This document shows, piece after piece, positions 47,376 through 57,177 of a DNA stretch of 64,000 bases. The notes under the pieces were generated by a model. That model was not told where the DNA came from and did no database searches. It saw only the letters and a list, made by a program, of their open reading frames with translations. Source of the DNA: Thermus amyloliquefaciens (GTDB lineage: Bacteria > Deinococcota > Deinococci > Deinococcales > Thermaceae); the NCBI RefSeq assembly GCF_000744885.1, contig NZ_JQMV01000003.1:806001-870000 (forward strand), given 5' to 3'. Positions within the stretch are counted from its first letter, which is position 1. Each line of letters starts with the position of its first letter. The translations under genes and the position numbers were made by a program.

Positions 47376-47942
47376 TTAACCGATTTTGACCTCGGGCTCA
47401 TTGCCAGGCCGCCACTTGATGGTGCAGCCCAGGGCCGGGGCCTCCTTGAGGGGAGGTTCCTCCCCCTTCAGCAGGGCCTCGAGGGCCGCCTCCAGGTCGT
47501 GGCTTTGCACCTGGTCGGGGAACTTGGGGTTGTCGTTCACCCGGCCGTGGTAGCGGAGAAGGCGCCTGGCGTCAAACAGGAAGACCTCGGGGGTGCGCAA
47601 GGCCTTGTAGGCCTTGGCCACCTCCTGGGTTTCGTCCAGGAGGTAGGGGAAGAAGATGCCATGCTCCTCGGCGAAGGCCACCATCTTGTCCGGGGCGTCG
47701 TCGGGGTACCGCTCGTAGTCGTTGGGGTTGATGCCCACGAAGGCCACCCGGCCCCGGTACCTCTCCGCCAGGGAGACGATCTCCCGGATGGAGCCCTTCA
47801 CGTAGGGGCAGTGGTTGCACATGAAGATCACCGCCAAAAGGGGCTCCTGGAACTGGGAAAGCCGGTACCGCCCGCCCCTGGGATCGGGGAGCTCGGCGTC
47901 GATGAGGGGGCTTTCTAGGGGTAGCTCAGGGTACTGCAGCAT
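47376..47942 (-). CDS. thioredoxin-fold protein (AhpC/TSA-like, redoxin)
   Basis: The 188-residue protein has a thioredoxin-like fold. The redox motif is [16 protein letters not shown], with CxxC as CNHC, near residues 41-44, and the fold continues with [19 protein letters not shown] and a cis-proline region [19 protein letters not shown]. This resembles a widespread thioredoxin family protein often annotated as peroxiredoxin-like; its substrate is unknown. A TATGAT box (47949-47954) lies six bases before the ATG at 47942, and no SD is visible, so the mRNA is probably leaderless. It diverges from the P-type ATPase gene. Confidence 0.88.
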   Translation of the reverse strand: MLQYPELPLESPLIDAELPDPRGGRYRLSQFQEPLLAVIFMCNHCPYVKGSIREIVSLAERYRGRVAFVGINPNDYERYPDDAPDKMVAFAEEHGIFFPYLLDETQEVAKAYKALRTPEVFLFDARRLLRYHGRVNDNPKFPDQVQSHDLEAALEALLKGEEPPLKEAPALGCTIKWRPGNEPEVKIG

Positions 47943-47948
47943 GGGTCC

Positions 47949-48004
47949 ATCATATCCGAAGCCTGTCCCTGGGGACAATAAGCCCCTAAGGGCCTTGGTA
48001 TCAT
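47949..48004. promoter_or_regulatory. divergent leaderless promoters for the thioredoxin-fold and P-type ATPase genes
   Basis: TATGAT on the minus strand (47949-47954) and TATCAT on the plus strand (47999-48004) each end six bases before their start codons (47942 and 48011). The 68-base gap therefore holds both promoters with no 5' leaders. Confidence 0.5.
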
Positions 48005-48010
48005 GCCCCC

Positions 48011-50449
48011 ATGCAGGGGCTGACCTCAAAGGAAGCGGAAAAACGCCTGGCGGAATACGGCCCCAACGCCCTTCCGGAGAAGCCGCCCGAGCCCCTTTGG
48101 CGGAAGTTCCTGCGTCAGTTCCAAAGCCCTCTCATCTACATCCTCCTTTTCGCCCTGCTGGTGGACCTGAGCCTTTGGCTTTATGAGGGAGCCCACGGGC
48201 TTCCCTTGGAATCCCTGGCCATCCTGGCCATCCTTCTCCTCAATGCCGGGCTTGGCACCCTCCAGGAGAAGCGTTCCGAGGAGGCCCTAAGGCGCCTCAA
48301 GGCCATGGCGGAGCCCCTGGCCTGGGTCCTAAGGGATGGGCGTTTCCAGCGCCTTCCCAGCCGGGAGATCGTGCCGGGGGACGTGGTGCGCCTGGAGGCG
48401 GGGGACCGCATCCCGGCGGATGGCCTCCTCCTCGAGGCCAGCGGGGTTCTGGTGGACGAAAGCGTGCTCACCGGGGAGAGCGTCCCGGTGGAGAAGGGGG
48501 AAGGGGAGGAGGTCTTCTCCGGCACCCTTTTGGTGCGGGGCAGGGCCCTTTTGCAGGTGACCCGCACGGGCCTGAACAGCGCCATGGGGCGGATCGCCGG
48601 GCTCCTGGCCACGATGGAGGAGGAGAGAACCCCCTTGGAGCGGCGCCTCGAGGCCTTCGGCCATCGGGTGGCCCGCTGGGTGGTGGTTCTTGCCGTGGCC
48701 CTGGTGGCGCTGGGTTTTCTGGTGGAAGGCTTTTCCGCCAAGGTGCTCCTTTTCGCGGTGGCTCTGGCGGTGGCGGCGGTGCCGGAGGGGCTTCCGGCCG
48801 TGCTTACCTTGGCCTTGGCCCTGGGGGTGGAGCGCATGGCCCGGCGCAAGGCGGTGGTGCGCCGCCTGGCGGCCGTGGAGGCCTTGGGGAGCGTCACGGT
48901 CATCGCCACGGACAAGACCGGTACCCTCACGGAAAACCGCATGGAGGTGCAGGGGGTGGTGGGCCCAGACCCCCAAGGGGCCCTCCTGGCCATGGCCCTC
49001 TGCAACGACGCCGACCTGGAAACGGGTGCGGGGGACCCCTTGGAGCTGGGCCTTCTGCGCTATGCCTCGCGGCACCTGGACGTGAAGCGGGTCCGTCAGG
49101 AGAACCCCAGGCTTTCGGAAAGGCCCTTTGACAGCGCCTGGAAGTACATGCGGGTGACCACGCCCAGGGGCAGCTTTTTCAAGGGGGCTCCCGAGGCCCT
49201 TATCCCCCGCCTTGCCCTGGAGCCAGGGGAAAAGGCCTCCCTTTTGGAGGAGGCGGAGGCCCATGCGCAAAGGGGCTTCCGGGTTCTGGCCCTGGCTTGG
49301 GGCGAGGGGGAACGGGAAGAGGGCCTAAGCTTTCTGGGCTTTGCCCTTCTCCTGGATCCTCCCCGCCCCGAGGTGCCCGAGGCGGTGGCCAAGGTCTTGA
49401 AGGCGGGGATCAGGGTGGTGATGGTCACCGGGGACCACCCGGCCACGGCCCTGGCCATCGCCCGCCAGGTGGGCCTGCCGGTGGAAACCGTGGCCACCGG
49501 GGAGGAGATCGCCGAGCTTTCCGACGAGGAGCTTTTGGAGGTGGACGTCTTCGCCCGGGTCCGCCCCGAGGACAAGCTCCGCATTGTAGCAGCCTTGCAG
49601 AAGGCTGGGGAGGTGGTGGCCATGACGGGGGATGGGGTGAACGACGCCCCGGCCCTCAAGCGGGCGGACGTGGGGGTGGCCATGGGCCAACGGGGCTCGG
49701 ATGTCTCCCGGGAGGTGGCGGACCTGATCCTCATGGACGACAACTTCGCCACCATCGTGGCCGCCATAGAGGAGGGGCGGAGCATCTATGAAAACATACA
49801 AAAGTTCATCCGCTTCCTCTTTTCCACAAACCTCTCGGAGATACTGGTGGTGGCCTTGGGCATGGGGTTATCCGCCCTTCTCCACCTGAGGGACGAGGCG
49901 GGGCAGCTTCTCCTTCCCCTCACGGCGGTGCAGATCCTTTGGATCAACCTGGTGACGGATGGCCTTCCCGCCTTGGCCCTGGCCTTGGACCGCAACCCTG
50001 GGGTCCTGGACCGACCCCCCAGGCCCAAGGAAAGCCCTCTTTTGGATCCGCCTTCCTGGCGGTTCATCCTGGTCACCGGGAGCCTCAAGGCCCTTTTTGC
50101 TCTGGCCATCCTGGGCCTGATGCCGAGGTGGGGGAGCTTTGTGGGGATGTCTTCCCAGCTCGAGGTGGCCCGCACCGCCACCTTCCACTTCATGACCCTG
50201 GGCCAGCTTTTCTTTGCCTATGCGGCCAGGCATACCCACTTCATGCCCCTCCCTAACCCCTACCTGCACGGGGCGGTGGTTTTGGGCATCCTCATCCAGC
50301 TCCTCCTTGGCACCCTGGCCCCTGGGGTTTTGGAGGCCGTCTTGGTGCCGGGGTGGATCTGGGGGATGGTCTTGGGCATGGCCCTGCTTGCCTGGTTGCT
50401 GGCCGAAGGGGTAGACCGGCTAGTATGGCGGAAGGGGGTTAAGGGGTAA
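48011..50449 (+). CDS. P2-type cation-transporting ATPase (PacL-like)
   Basis: An 812-residue P-type ATPase. In order: the N-terminal cation ATPase region ([21 protein letters not shown]), helices 1-2, the actuator motif [13 protein letters not shown], helix 4 with [17 protein letters not shown], the phosphorylation loop [13 protein letters not shown], the nucleotide-binding KGAPEAL and hinge [22 protein letters not shown], and six C-terminal helices ([23 protein letters not shown]). PEGLPA and NLVTDGLPA indicate P2A/P2C-type transport of Ca2+, Mn2+ or Na+/K+, not heavy metals. The C-terminal cation ATPase domain is present. A calcium-exchanger remnant follows. Confidence 0.93.
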   Translation: MQGLTSKEAEKRLAEYGPNALPEKPPEPLWRKFLRQFQSPLIYILLFALLVDLSLWLYEGAHGLPLESLAILAILLLNAGLGTLQEKRSEEALRRLKAMAEPLAWVLRDGRFQRLPSREIVPGDVVRLEAGDRIPADGLLLEASGVLVDESVLTGESVPVEKGEGEEVFSGTLLVRGRALLQVTRTGLNSAMGRIAGLLATMEEERTPLERRLEAFGHRVARWVVVLAVALVALGFLVEGFSAKVLLFAVALAVAAVPEGLPAVLTLALALGVERMARRKAVVRRLAAVEALGSVTVIATDKTGTLTENRMEVQGVVGPDPQGALLAMALCNDADLETGAGDPLELGLLRYASRHLDVKRVRQENPRLSERPFDSAWKYMRVTTPRGSFFKGAPEALIPRLALEPGEKASLLEEAEAHAQRGFRVLALAWGEGEREEGLSFLGFALLLDPPRPEVPEAVAKVLKAGIRVVMVTGDHPATALAIARQVGLPVETVATGEEIAELSDEELLEVDVFARVRPEDKLRIVAALQKAGEVVAMTGDGVNDAPALKRADVGVAMGQRGSDVSREVADLILMDDNFATIVAAIEEGRSIYENIQKFIRFLFSTNLSEILVVALGMGLSALLHLRDEAGQLLLPLTAVQILWINLVTDGLPALALALDRNPGVLDRPPRPKESPLLDPPSWRFILVTGSLKALFALAILGLMPRWGSFVGMSSQLEVARTATFHFMTLGQLFFAYAARHTHFMPLPNPYLHGAVVLGILIQLLLGTLAPGVLEAVLVPGWIWGMVLGMALLAWLLAEGVDRLVWRKGVKG

Positions 50450-50451
50450 AG

Positions 50452-50715
50452 GCCAAGGTGGGCAACCTCCTGGGGAGCAACCTCTTCAACGCCCTCATCC
50501 TGGCCTGGGACGACTTCCTCTATGCGGGCCCTTTTTTCCACGCCGCCCACGAAAGCCACCTGGCCGCGGTGCTGGTGGCCCTGGCCATGTACGGGGTGGT
50601 GCTCTTGGGCATGAGCTACCAGGCCCTGAGAAAGCTTGCGGTGCTTTCTTGGGACACCCTTACCCTTCTTGGGCTTTACCTTTTGCGCCTGGTCTGGCTT
50701 TACGCCCTGCGGTAA
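50452..50715 (+). pseudogene. C-terminal remnant of a sodium/calcium exchanger-type antiporter
   Basis: This stretch encodes KVGNLLGSNLFNALILAWDD, the second alpha-repeat signature of NCX/CaxA antiporters, followed by about two more membrane helices and ends LLRLVWLYALR. A full protein needs about 320-350 residues and eight to eleven helices; only the last 85 or so are left. The piece begins right after the P-type ATPase stop with no start codon or SD of its own, so an upstream part has been deleted, and the ATPase gene now borders it. Confidence 0.75.
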
Positions 50716-51140
50716 GGGACCACCAACACGGGTTTGGAAGAGCGCCGTACCACTTCCAGGGTCACGCTCCCCAAGAGGGCGGCGTCCAGCCCCGTCCGCC
50801 CATGGGAGGCCATGACCACCAGGTCGTGCTTTTCCGCCTCGCGGAGGATGGTCTCCGCTGCCCGGCCCTCGAGGAGATGGGCCTCAAAGGCCACCCCCAG
50901 TTCCTCCGCCAGGCGGGTGGCCCGGTCCAGGGCGGCCAGGCCCTCCTTGCGCAGGTCCTCCAGCAGGGCCTGGTAGTAGGGGAGGGTTTCCGGGCCCAGG
51001 AGGAGCCTGGGCCCCAAGGGTTCCAGGGCGTACAGGAGGGCCACCCTGGCCCCCAGGGCCTTGGCCAGCTGGAGGCCCTCCCGCACGCCACGCTCAGCGG
51101 CCTCGCTGCCGTCGGTGGGAAGGAGAAGGCTCTGGTACAT
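50700..51140 (-). CDS. universal stress protein (UspA family)
   Basis: A single-domain Usp of 146 residues. It starts MYQSLLLPTDGSEAAERG, the normal N-terminal strand and Asp, and ends with the ATP-binding motif in SHGRTGLDAALLGSVTLEVVRRSSKPVLVVP (G-x2-G-x9-G(S/T)). So it should bind ATP, unlike the UspA subgroup. It starts three bases after the rnj stop and is probably cotranscribed with RNase J. Its 3' end overlaps the exchanger remnant by 16 bases. Confidence 0.93.
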   Translation of the reverse strand: MYQSLLLPTDGSEAAERGVREGLQLAKALGARVALLYALEPLGPRLLLGPETLPYYQALLEDLRKEGLAALDRATRLAEELGVAFEAHLLEGRAAETILREAEKHDLVVMASHGRTGLDAALLGSVTLEVVRRSSKPVLVVPYRRA

Positions 51141-51143
51141 GCC

Positions 51144-52871
51144 TCACCCCTCAATGACCACGGGGAGGATCACCGGGTCGCGGCCCGTGGCCTTCTTGAG
51201 GAACTTCTTCACCGGGTAGTAGATGTCGTCCCGGATGCGCTCCAGGGGCTTCTTCTCGCGAAGGCCGTTTTGCAGGGCCTCGAGGGCCATGCGCTTCACC
51301 TCCCCAAGAAGCCTTTCCCCCGCCTTCACGAAGCCCCGGGACACCACCTCCACCACCGGGTCCCGGGCGGCCAGGGCGGTGATGACCACGATGCCCTCCT
51401 CGGCCATGTGGCGGCGGTCGGCCAGGATCTCCTCGGTGATGTCCCCCACCCCTAGCCCGTCCACGTAGAGGGCGCCCGCGGGAACCTGGCCCACCTTCTC
51501 AAAGGTGTCCCGGGTGAGGCGGTACACCGCCCCGTTTTCCCCGATGAGGGTCTTCTCCGGGGGGCGGCTCATGGCCTCGGCCAGCCACTTGAAGTTGGTC
51601 TGGTGGCGCACCTCCCCGTGCCAAGGCAGGAAGAACTTGGGCGTGGTCAGGTTCAGGATGAGCTTCAGCTCCTCCTGGGAGGCGTGGCCGGAGGCGTGCA
51701 CCTTGTAGGTGGGGGGGTAGAGGACGTAGGCCCCCAGGGCGTAGAGGCGGTTGATCACCCGGTTCACCGCCTCCTCGTTGCCGGGGATGGGGCTAGAGGA
51801 GAGGATCACCGTATCCCCGGGCTTGATGGCCATCTTGGCGTGGCCCTCAAAGGCCAGGCGGGAGAGGACGGACATGGGTTGGCCCTGGCTTCCCGTGGCC
51901 AGGATGAGCACCTGGTGGTCGGGAAGGTCCTTCACCTCCTCCAGGGTGTAGAGGCGGTCCTTCACCTTGAGGTAGCCCAGCTCCAGGGCGATGCGGCTGA
52001 ACTTCAGCATGCTCCGCCCCTCCATGGCCACCTTGCGCCCGTACTTCTCCGCCGCCCAGATCACCGCCTGGATGCGGTGGATGTGGCTGGCAAAGGTGGT
52101 GACGAAGACCCTTCCCGGGGCCCGGCCAATGGCCCGGTCCAGCTCCTTGGCGATTTCCATCTCGCTCGGGGTGTAGCCGGGGCGCTCGGCGTTGGTGGAG
52201 TCGGCGATGAGGAGCAAAACCCCTTCCGCCCCCGCCTGGGCCACCTTGGCCAGGTGGGAAACCTTCCCGTCGATGGGGGTGGGGTCCAGCTTGAAGTCCC
52301 CGGTGTGCACGATGGTGCCGATGGGGGTGCGGATGACCACCCCGGAGTTGTCGGGGATGGAGTGGGTCATGCGGAAAAGGTCCAGGGTGAAGTACCGCCC
52401 CACCTGGATGCGGTCGTCAGGGGAAACCTCTTTGAGGTTGAAGCTTCCCGGCCTCAGGCCGAACTCCTCCAGCTTCCCCTTGAGAAGACCCAGGGTGAGC
52501 TTGGCCCCGTAGATGGGCACCTGGGAGTCCTTGCCGAAGACCATGGGCAGGAGGAAGGGAAGCCCCCCGATGTGGTCCTCGTGGCCGTGGGTCAGGACCC
52601 AGGCCCGGATGAGGTGGCGGTTTTCCACCAGGTAGTCCACCCGGGGGATGAGGAGGTCCACCCCGGGCATCCCCTCCTCGGGGAAGGCCAGTCCTCCGTC
52701 CAGCACAAAGATCTCGTCCCGGAAGCGGAAGGCGGTGATGTTCTTGCCGATCTCCCCCATCCCCCCTAAGGGGATGATCTCCAGGAAGTCCTGGGGACCG
52801 GTGCCGGTTGCTCCGCCTCCTCCTTGCGGCCTTCTCCGCCGCCGCCTCGGTTTGCGCGCCTGCTCTTCCAT
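51144..52871 (-). CDS. rnj: ribonuclease J
   Basis: RNase J is a metallo-beta-lactamase/beta-CASP nuclease with endonuclease and 5'-3' exonuclease activity. The 575 residues include an Arg-rich N-terminal extension (ARKPRRRRRRPQGGGG), PLGGMGEIGKNITAF, the zinc motif LTHGHEDHIGGLPFLL, MTHSIPDNSGVVIRTPIGT, HTGDFKLDPTPIDG, the beta-CASP helices (GQPMSVLSRLAFEGHAKMAI) and a final HASGHASQEELKLIL; the C-terminal domain mediates dimerisation. It lies 57 bases downstream of pnp, and the CCCGGCCAGGCCGGG palindrome in that gap could cap or process the mRNA. Confidence 0.96.
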   Translation of the reverse strand: MEEQARKPRRRRRRPQGGGGATGTGPQDFLEIIPLGGMGEIGKNITAFRFRDEIFVLDGGLAFPEEGMPGVDLLIPRVDYLVENRHLIRAWVLTHGHEDHIGGLPFLLPMVFGKDSQVPIYGAKLTLGLLKGKLEEFGLRPGSFNLKEVSPDDRIQVGRYFTLDLFRMTHSIPDNSGVVIRTPIGTIVHTGDFKLDPTPIDGKVSHLAKVAQAGAEGVLLLIADSTNAERPGYTPSEMEIAKELDRAIGRAPGRVFVTTFASHIHRIQAVIWAAEKYGRKVAMEGRSMLKFSRIALELGYLKVKDRLYTLEEVKDLPDHQVLILATGSQGQPMSVLSRLAFEGHAKMAIKPGDTVILSSSPIPGNEEAVNRVINRLYALGAYVLYPPTYKVHASGHASQEELKLILNLTTPKFFLPWHGEVRHQTNFKWLAEAMSRPPEKTLIGENGAVYRLTRDTFEKVGQVPAGALYVDGLGVGDITEEILADRRHMAEEGIVVITALAARDPVVEVVSRGFVKAGERLLGEVKRMALEALQNGLREKKPLERIRDDIYYPVKKFLKKATGRDPVILPVVIEG

Positions 52872-52928
52872 AAACCTCCTATCTTCCCGGCCTGGCCGGG
52901 ATGGGCGCTGAGGGGAAACCCCCAGGGG

Positions 52929-55073
52929 CTAGCCGCGCCGCCTGGGGGGGATCTTGCCTTCCAGCTCGGGGCGGATCAGGTCGATCTTGCCCCGTTCGTC
53001 AATGCGGTGGACCTTCACCTTGATCACGTCCCCCACCTTCAGGTGGTCCTCCACCCGCTGCACCCGGCCGGGGGCGATCTGGCTGATGTGGAGGAGCCCT
53101 TCGGTGCCGGGGAAGAGGCTCACGAAGGCGCCAAAGGGGGTGATCTTGGTCACGGTGCCCTCGTACACCTCGCCCACCTTGGCCTCCATGGTGAGCTCCT
53201 CGATGCGCTTCTTGGCCTTCTGGGCCGCCTCCATGTCGCTGGAGTAGATGCGCACCGTCCCGTCCTCCTCGATGTCCACCTCCACCCCGAGTTCCTCTAG
53301 GGCGCGCACGTTCTTGCCCCCTGGGCCGATGACGAGGCCGATCTTCTCCACCGGCACCTTGAGGCTAAGGATACGCGGCGCAAAGGGCTTGAGCTCGGGG
53401 CGTGGGGCGGGGAGGACGCTCTCCATGAGGTCCAGGATCTTCAGGCGGGCCTCCCGGGCCTGCATGAGGGCCTCTTTGAGCACCTCCCGGGGAAGCCCGC
53501 CCACCTTGTTGTCCATCTGCAAGGCTGTGACCCCCCGGCGGGTACCGGCCACCTTGAAGTCCATGTCCCCCAGGGCGTCCTCCAGGCCCAGGATGTCGGT
53601 GAGGATCACCGCCCGGTCCCCCTCCCACACCAGGCCCATGGCCACCCCGGCCACGGGGGCCCGGATGGGCACGCCCGCGTCCATGAGGGCCAGGCAGCCG
53701 GCGCAGACCGTGGCCATGGAGCTACTGCCGTTGGATTCCAGCACGTCCCCCACCACCCGGATGGTGTAGGGGAAGGCCTCCTCGGGGGGGAGGACCGCCT
53801 TCAGGGCCCGCTTGGCCAGGTTGCCGTGGCCGATCTCCCGGCGGGAAACCCCCCTTAAGCGCTTCACCTCCCCGGTGGAGAAGGGGGGGAAGTTGTAGTG
53901 CACCAGGAACTTTTCCGTTTCGTCGATCCCCAGGTCGTCGATGATCTGTTCGTCCCGGCCGGTGCCCAGGGTCACGGTGCCCAGCACCTGGGTCTCCCCC
54001 CGGGTGAAGATGGCGGAGCCGTGGGTGCGGGGCAGGACGTCCACCTCGATCCAGATGGGGCGGAGGTCCTTGGGGGTGCGGCCGTCCGCCCGCTTACCCT
54101 CCTCCAGCACCAGCCGCCTGAGCTCCCTGCGCACCACCTCGTCAAAGGCGCTTTCGTAAAGCGGCTTCCGGCTCTCGTCCGGGGTGCCGTCCTCCCCTTT
54201 GGGCAGGGCCTCGGCGATCAGGGCCTCGGCGAAGGCCTCGAGGGCCCGGCTCCTTTCCCCCTTGCTGGCGGTCTGGAGCACCCCGGAAAGCCCCCGCTCC
54301 AGGGCCAGGCGGTAGAGGGCCTCCTTCTCCTCCTCGGAGAGGGTTTCGGGAGGCGTCCAGGCCATCTTGGGCTTGCCCAGGGCGCGGGCCATGGCCTCCT
54401 GCAGGTCCAGGATGGGCTGCATCTCCCGGTGGGCGAACTCCAAGGCCTGGACGAGGGTCTCCTCGTCCACCTCCTGGGCTCCTGCCTCCACCATGAGGAT
54501 GGCGTTGCGGCTTCCCGCCACCACCAGGTCCAAGGCGCTTTCCTCCAGCTCCTGCAGGGTGGGGTTCAGGACGAACTGCCCCCCGAGGAGGCCCACCCTA
54601 ACCGCGGCCACCGGGCCCTCCCAGGGGATGTCGGAAAGCATCAGGGCGGCGCTGGCCGCCGTGGGCCCCAGGATGTCCGGGGGGTTCTTCTGGTCGGCGG
54701 AGAGCACGGTGATGATCACCTGCACCTCGTGGCGGAACCCCTTGGGGAAAAGGGGGCGGATGGGCCGGTCCGTCATGCGGGCGGAGAGGATGGCCTTTTC
54801 CCCAGGGCGCCCTTCCCGGCGCATGAAGCTCCCCGGGATCTTGCCCACGGCATAGTGCCGCTCCTCAAACTCCACGGTGAGGGGGAGGAAATCCGCCTCA
54901 ATGGGTTCCTCGGAGGCCTGGGCCGTGGCCAGGACCACGGTGTCGCCGTAGCGCACCAGGACCGATCCGGAGGCCTGCTTGGCGTACTTTCCGGTTTCCA
55001 GAACCAGGAGGCGGCCAGCCACCTGGGTTTCGTACCGTTCGGCCCTTGGGGTGTTGGGTGTGCCTTCTGCCAT
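52929..55073 (-). CDS. pnp: polyribonucleotide nucleotidyltransferase (PNPase)
   Basis: PNPase phosphorolytically degrades RNA from the 3' end. The 714-residue protein has two RNase PH domains ([20 protein letters not shown] and [20 protein letters not shown]), a helical linker, then KH ([25 protein letters not shown]) and S1 ([20 protein letters not shown]) domains, ending [18 protein letters not shown] 55073 matches the family N terminus; longer ORF codons upstream belong to the spacer. rpsO precedes it by 58 bases, as in most bacteria. Confidence 0.96.
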   Translation of the reverse strand: MAEGTPNTPRAERYETQVAGRLLVLETGKYAKQASGSVLVRYGDTVVLATAQASEEPIEADFLPLTVEFEERHYAVGKIPGSFMRREGRPGEKAILSARMTDRPIRPLFPKGFRHEVQVIITVLSADQKNPPDILGPTAASAALMLSDIPWEGPVAAVRVGLLGGQFVLNPTLQELEESALDLVVAGSRNAILMVEAGAQEVDEETLVQALEFAHREMQPILDLQEAMARALGKPKMAWTPPETLSEEEKEALYRLALERGLSGVLQTASKGERSRALEAFAEALIAEALPKGEDGTPDESRKPLYESAFDEVVRRELRRLVLEEGKRADGRTPKDLRPIWIEVDVLPRTHGSAIFTRGETQVLGTVTLGTGRDEQIIDDLGIDETEKFLVHYNFPPFSTGEVKRLRGVSRREIGHGNLAKRALKAVLPPEEAFPYTIRVVGDVLESNGSSSMATVCAGCLALMDAGVPIRAPVAGVAMGLVWEGDRAVILTDILGLEDALGDMDFKVAGTRRGVTALQMDNKVGGLPREVLKEALMQAREARLKILDLMESVLPAPRPELKPFAPRILSLKVPVEKIGLVIGPGGKNVRALEELGVEVDIEEDGTVRIYSSDMEAAQKAKKRIEELTMEAKVGEVYEGTVTKITPFGAFVSLFPGTEGLLHISQIAPGRVQRVEDHLKVGDVIKVKVHRIDERGKIDLIRPELEGKIPPRRRG

Positions 55074-55086
55074 GGTTGTCCTCAAG

Positions 55087-55113
55087 CGAAAGGCGGAGCC
55101 CAAAGGCCCCGCC
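55087..55113 (-). terminator. intercistronic hairpin between rpsO and pnp
   Basis: On the minus strand GGCGGGGCC and GGGCTCCGCC (55092-55113) pair and TTTCGC follows. It may terminate part of the rpsO transcripts or form a pnp leader structure like the RNase III site known in E. coli. Confidence 0.5.
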
Positions 55114-55131
55114 CCCGACCTGGATACCAGT

Positions 55132-55401
55132 TTACTTCCTAAGGCCCAGTTTCTCAACCAGGGCCTGGTAGCGCTCCGGATCTTCCCGCTCCAGGTAACG
55201 AAGAAGCCGGCGCCTTTGCCCCACCAGCATCAAGAGACCCCGGTGGGAGTGGTGGTCGTGCTTGTGCACCTTGAGGTGCTCGGAAAGCCGGTTGATGCGC
55301 AGGGTGAGCAGGGCCACCTGCACCTCGGTGCTCCCCGTGTCCCCGGGGAAGCGGGCGTACTCCGCTATGACCTTTTGCTTTTCTTCCTTGCTGATGGGCA
55401 T
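55132..55401 (-). CDS. rpsO: 30S ribosomal protein uS15
   Basis: uS15 is an early-binding 30S protein contacting the 16S rRNA three-way junction. The 89-residue sequence [20 protein letters not shown], then [40 protein letters not shown] and [20 protein letters not shown] is nearly identical to T. thermophilus S15. ATG 55401 is preferred over the ATG six bases upstream by alignment and SD GGAGG. The leader 55402-55472 contains GAGGCCCTTTGGGGCCTC, an rRNA-like hairpin that could serve S15 autoregulation. Confidence 0.97.
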   Translation of the reverse strand: MPISKEEKQKVIAEYARFPGDTGSTEVQVALLTLRINRLSEHLKVHKHDHHSHRGLLMLVGQRRRLLRYLEREDPERYQALVEKLGLRK

Positions 55402-55472
55402 CCTCACCTCCGTCAGGGGGGAAGGCGCTCTTGGCCCCTTCCTCCTCGAGGCCCCAAAGGGCCTCCTCCAGG
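55402..55472 (-). promoter_or_regulatory. rpsO leader with possible S15 autoregulatory fold
   Basis: The 71 bases between the transporter stop and rpsO contain GAGGCCC-TTT-GGGGCCTC and other G/C-rich pairing segments. T. thermophilus S15 is known to repress its own mRNA through an rRNA-like three-way junction; whether this leader forms it needs folding. No clear promoter lies inside it. Confidence 0.4.
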
Positions 55473-56630
55473 TTAGGACCTGCCCTTTCTTCCGTCAAGC
55501 AGGAAAAGGAGGAGGGCCCAAAGGGCCAGACCCGCCCCCACGGCGAAGGCCAGCGCAGGGCCATAGCCTTGCCATAGCCAACCGAAGATCAGGCTTGCGG
55601 GGAAGAGCAAAACCCCCACCACCGTGTGGTACAGGCCGATGGCGGTGGCCTTGGCCTCCTGGGGTACCAGGGTGGCCAGGTAGGCCCGGCTTGACCCCTC
55701 AAAAGCGGCGGAGTACAGGGCGTAAAGGAGAAGCAGGGCCACGCCCCCCAGGGCGGTCTGGGTCCAGGCGAAGCCCAGGTAGACCAGGGCGTAAAGGGCA
55801 AACCCCAGGGCCACCACCCGCCTCAACCCCACCCGGTCGGCAAGCCCCCCCAAGGGGTAGGAGAGAAGGGCGTAAAGGAGGTTGTAGCCCGTGTAGGCCA
55901 GGGTGACCTCCTCCTGCGAGAGGCCTAGGTCCTTAAGGCGCAGGAGCAGGAAGGCGTTGGAGGAGAGGGCCAGGGCAAAGATGCCGGAAACCAGAAGGAA
56001 GCGCCGGTAAGCGGCCGGGAGGGTCTTCAGGTAGTCCAGGCGAAGGGGGGGAGGGGGGGTGTGGGCGGCCCTGGCCGGGCCAGGCTCCGTGACCCTAAGA
56101 AGCGTGAGCCAGGCCAAGAAGGCGGGGATGGCGGAAAGCCAGAAGACGCCCCGCACCCCCAGATGGGGCAGGAGAAGGAAGGCCAAGAAGGGGCCCACGG
56201 TGGCCCCCAAGGTGTCCAGGCCCCGGTGAAGGCCATAGGCCCGTCCCAGGGCGCCCTTATCCACGGTTTCCGCAAGGAGGGCATCCCGGGGGGCGGTGCG
56301 CAGGCCCTTCCCGAGACGGTCCAGAAAACGGTACAGAAGGACGTGCCCTGGGCTTTGCGCCAGGGCCAGGATGGGCCTTAAGAAGGCGGGTAAGCCATAG
56401 CCCAGGAGGAGCAGGGGCTTTCTCCGGCCCACCCGGTCCGAAACCCGTCCCCCCACCACCTTGAAGAGGCTGGCGGTGGCCTCGGCTATCCCCTCCACCA
56501 GGCCGAGGGTTCCAGCCCCTGCGCCCAGGCTGGTGAGGAAGAGGGGCAAAAGGGGATAGACCATCTCGCTGGCCACGTCCATGAGGAAGCTGACCAGGCC
56601 CAGGAGGTAGACTTGCGCGGGAAGCTTCAT
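55473..56630 (-). CDS. major facilitator superfamily transporter
   Basis: A 385-residue twelve-helix MFS protein. The helix 2-3 loop motif is [19 protein letters not shown] and its second-half repeat is [20 protein letters not shown]; the first helix begins [25 protein letters not shown]. The DxaSEM pattern recalls the MFS group annotated as drug or unknown-solute exporters. The ATG at 56630 overlaps the preceding small membrane gene by four bases, so the two may form a functional pair. The stop is 71 bases before rpsO. Confidence 0.9.
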   Translation of the reverse strand: MKLPAQVYLLGLVSFLMDVASEMVYPLLPLFLTSLGAGAGTLGLVEGIAEATASLFKVVGGRVSDRVGRRKPLLLLGYGLPAFLRPILALAQSPGHVLLYRFLDRLGKGLRTAPRDALLAETVDKGALGRAYGLHRGLDTLGATVGPFLAFLLLPHLGVRGVFWLSAIPAFLAWLTLLRVTEPGPARAAHTPPPPLRLDYLKTLPAAYRRFLLVSGIFALALSSNAFLLLRLKDLGLSQEEVTLAYTGYNLLYALLSYPLGGLADRVGLRRVVALGFALYALVYLGFAWTQTALGGVALLLLYALYSAAFEGSSRAYLATLVPQEAKATAIGLYHTVVGVLLFPASLIFGWLWQGYGPALAFAVGAGLALWALLLFLLDGRKGRS

Positions 56631-57112
56631 GGCCGGTACCTCAGGTAAAGGAAAAGCAGGGGAGGTTCTGGAAGGACCATCAACAGGGAAAGGGGGTCCA
56701 AGGGGGCCGGGGAAAGCAGGGCTGGCCCCAGGGGGGTGGCGAAGGGTAGGGGCAGGGTGCGGGTGAGGAGGAAGAGCAGGAGGAAAACGGTGGAAAGCCC
56801 CACCCCAACGCGCCACACCCAGGGGGCGAAGGGGGGTTCCCCCTTGGGGTACATGAAGCGCAGGGTGATCAGGACAAGGGCGTAGGTGACCTTTAGGGCC
56901 AGCAAAACAAGGAAGAGCTGGCCGTAAAGGTAATACTCGCTCACCAGACCGTAGCGGACAGCCTCCGCCTCGGAAACCCCCAGGGCGCTTCCGCAAAGCC
57001 CTTGCCCCAGCACCTCGCTCAGGCCCAACCCCAGGAACTGGAGAAAAAAGGGGAGAAGGGTGAGGCCCACTATCCAGCTCAAGGCAGGGGAGGTTACAAA
57101 GCCCACGGGCAT
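56627..57112 (-). CDS. four-helix membrane protein of unknown function
   Basis: A 161-residue protein that I do not recognise. Four hydrophobic helices are visible: WIVGLTLLPFFLQFLGLGLS, LYGQLFLVLLALKVTYALVL, WRVGVGLSTVFLLLFLLT and a C-terminal PLSLLMVLPEPPLLFLYL. A single cysteine and short polar loops give no catalytic hint. It is translationally coupled to the MFS gene (ATGA overlap) and lies just downstream of the cba terminator, so read-through from the oxidase operon may contribute to its expression. The codon pattern is Thermus-like. Confidence 0.75.
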   Translation of the reverse strand: MPVGFVTSPALSWIVGLTLLPFFLQFLGLGLSEVLGQGLCGSALGVSEAEAVRYGLVSEYYLYGQLFLVLLALKVTYALVLITLRFMYPKGEPPFAPWVWRVGVGLSTVFLLLFLLTRTLPLPFATPLGPALLSPAPLDPLSLLMVLPEPPLLFLYLRYRP

Positions 57113-57129
57113 AGCCTTGCGCCTTCCGC

Positions 57130-57167
57130 AAAAAAGGTCAAGGGCCAGAAACTCCTGGCCCTTGACC
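57130..57167 (-). terminator. rho-independent terminator of the cba oxidase operon
   Basis: CTGGCCCTTGACC (57155-57167) and GGTCAAGGGCCAG (57136-57148) form a perfect 13-base stem with a six-base loop, followed on the minus strand by TTTTTTGCGG. It starts 10 bases after the cbaA stop. Confidence 0.93.
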
Positions 57168-57177
57168 CCTTGAGGGC

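Noticed and set aside
48181..49270. Two minus-strand ORFs opposite the P-type ATPase
   Set aside because: Low-complexity T/S/R and H/G/Q translations expected from antisense high-G+C coding DNA.
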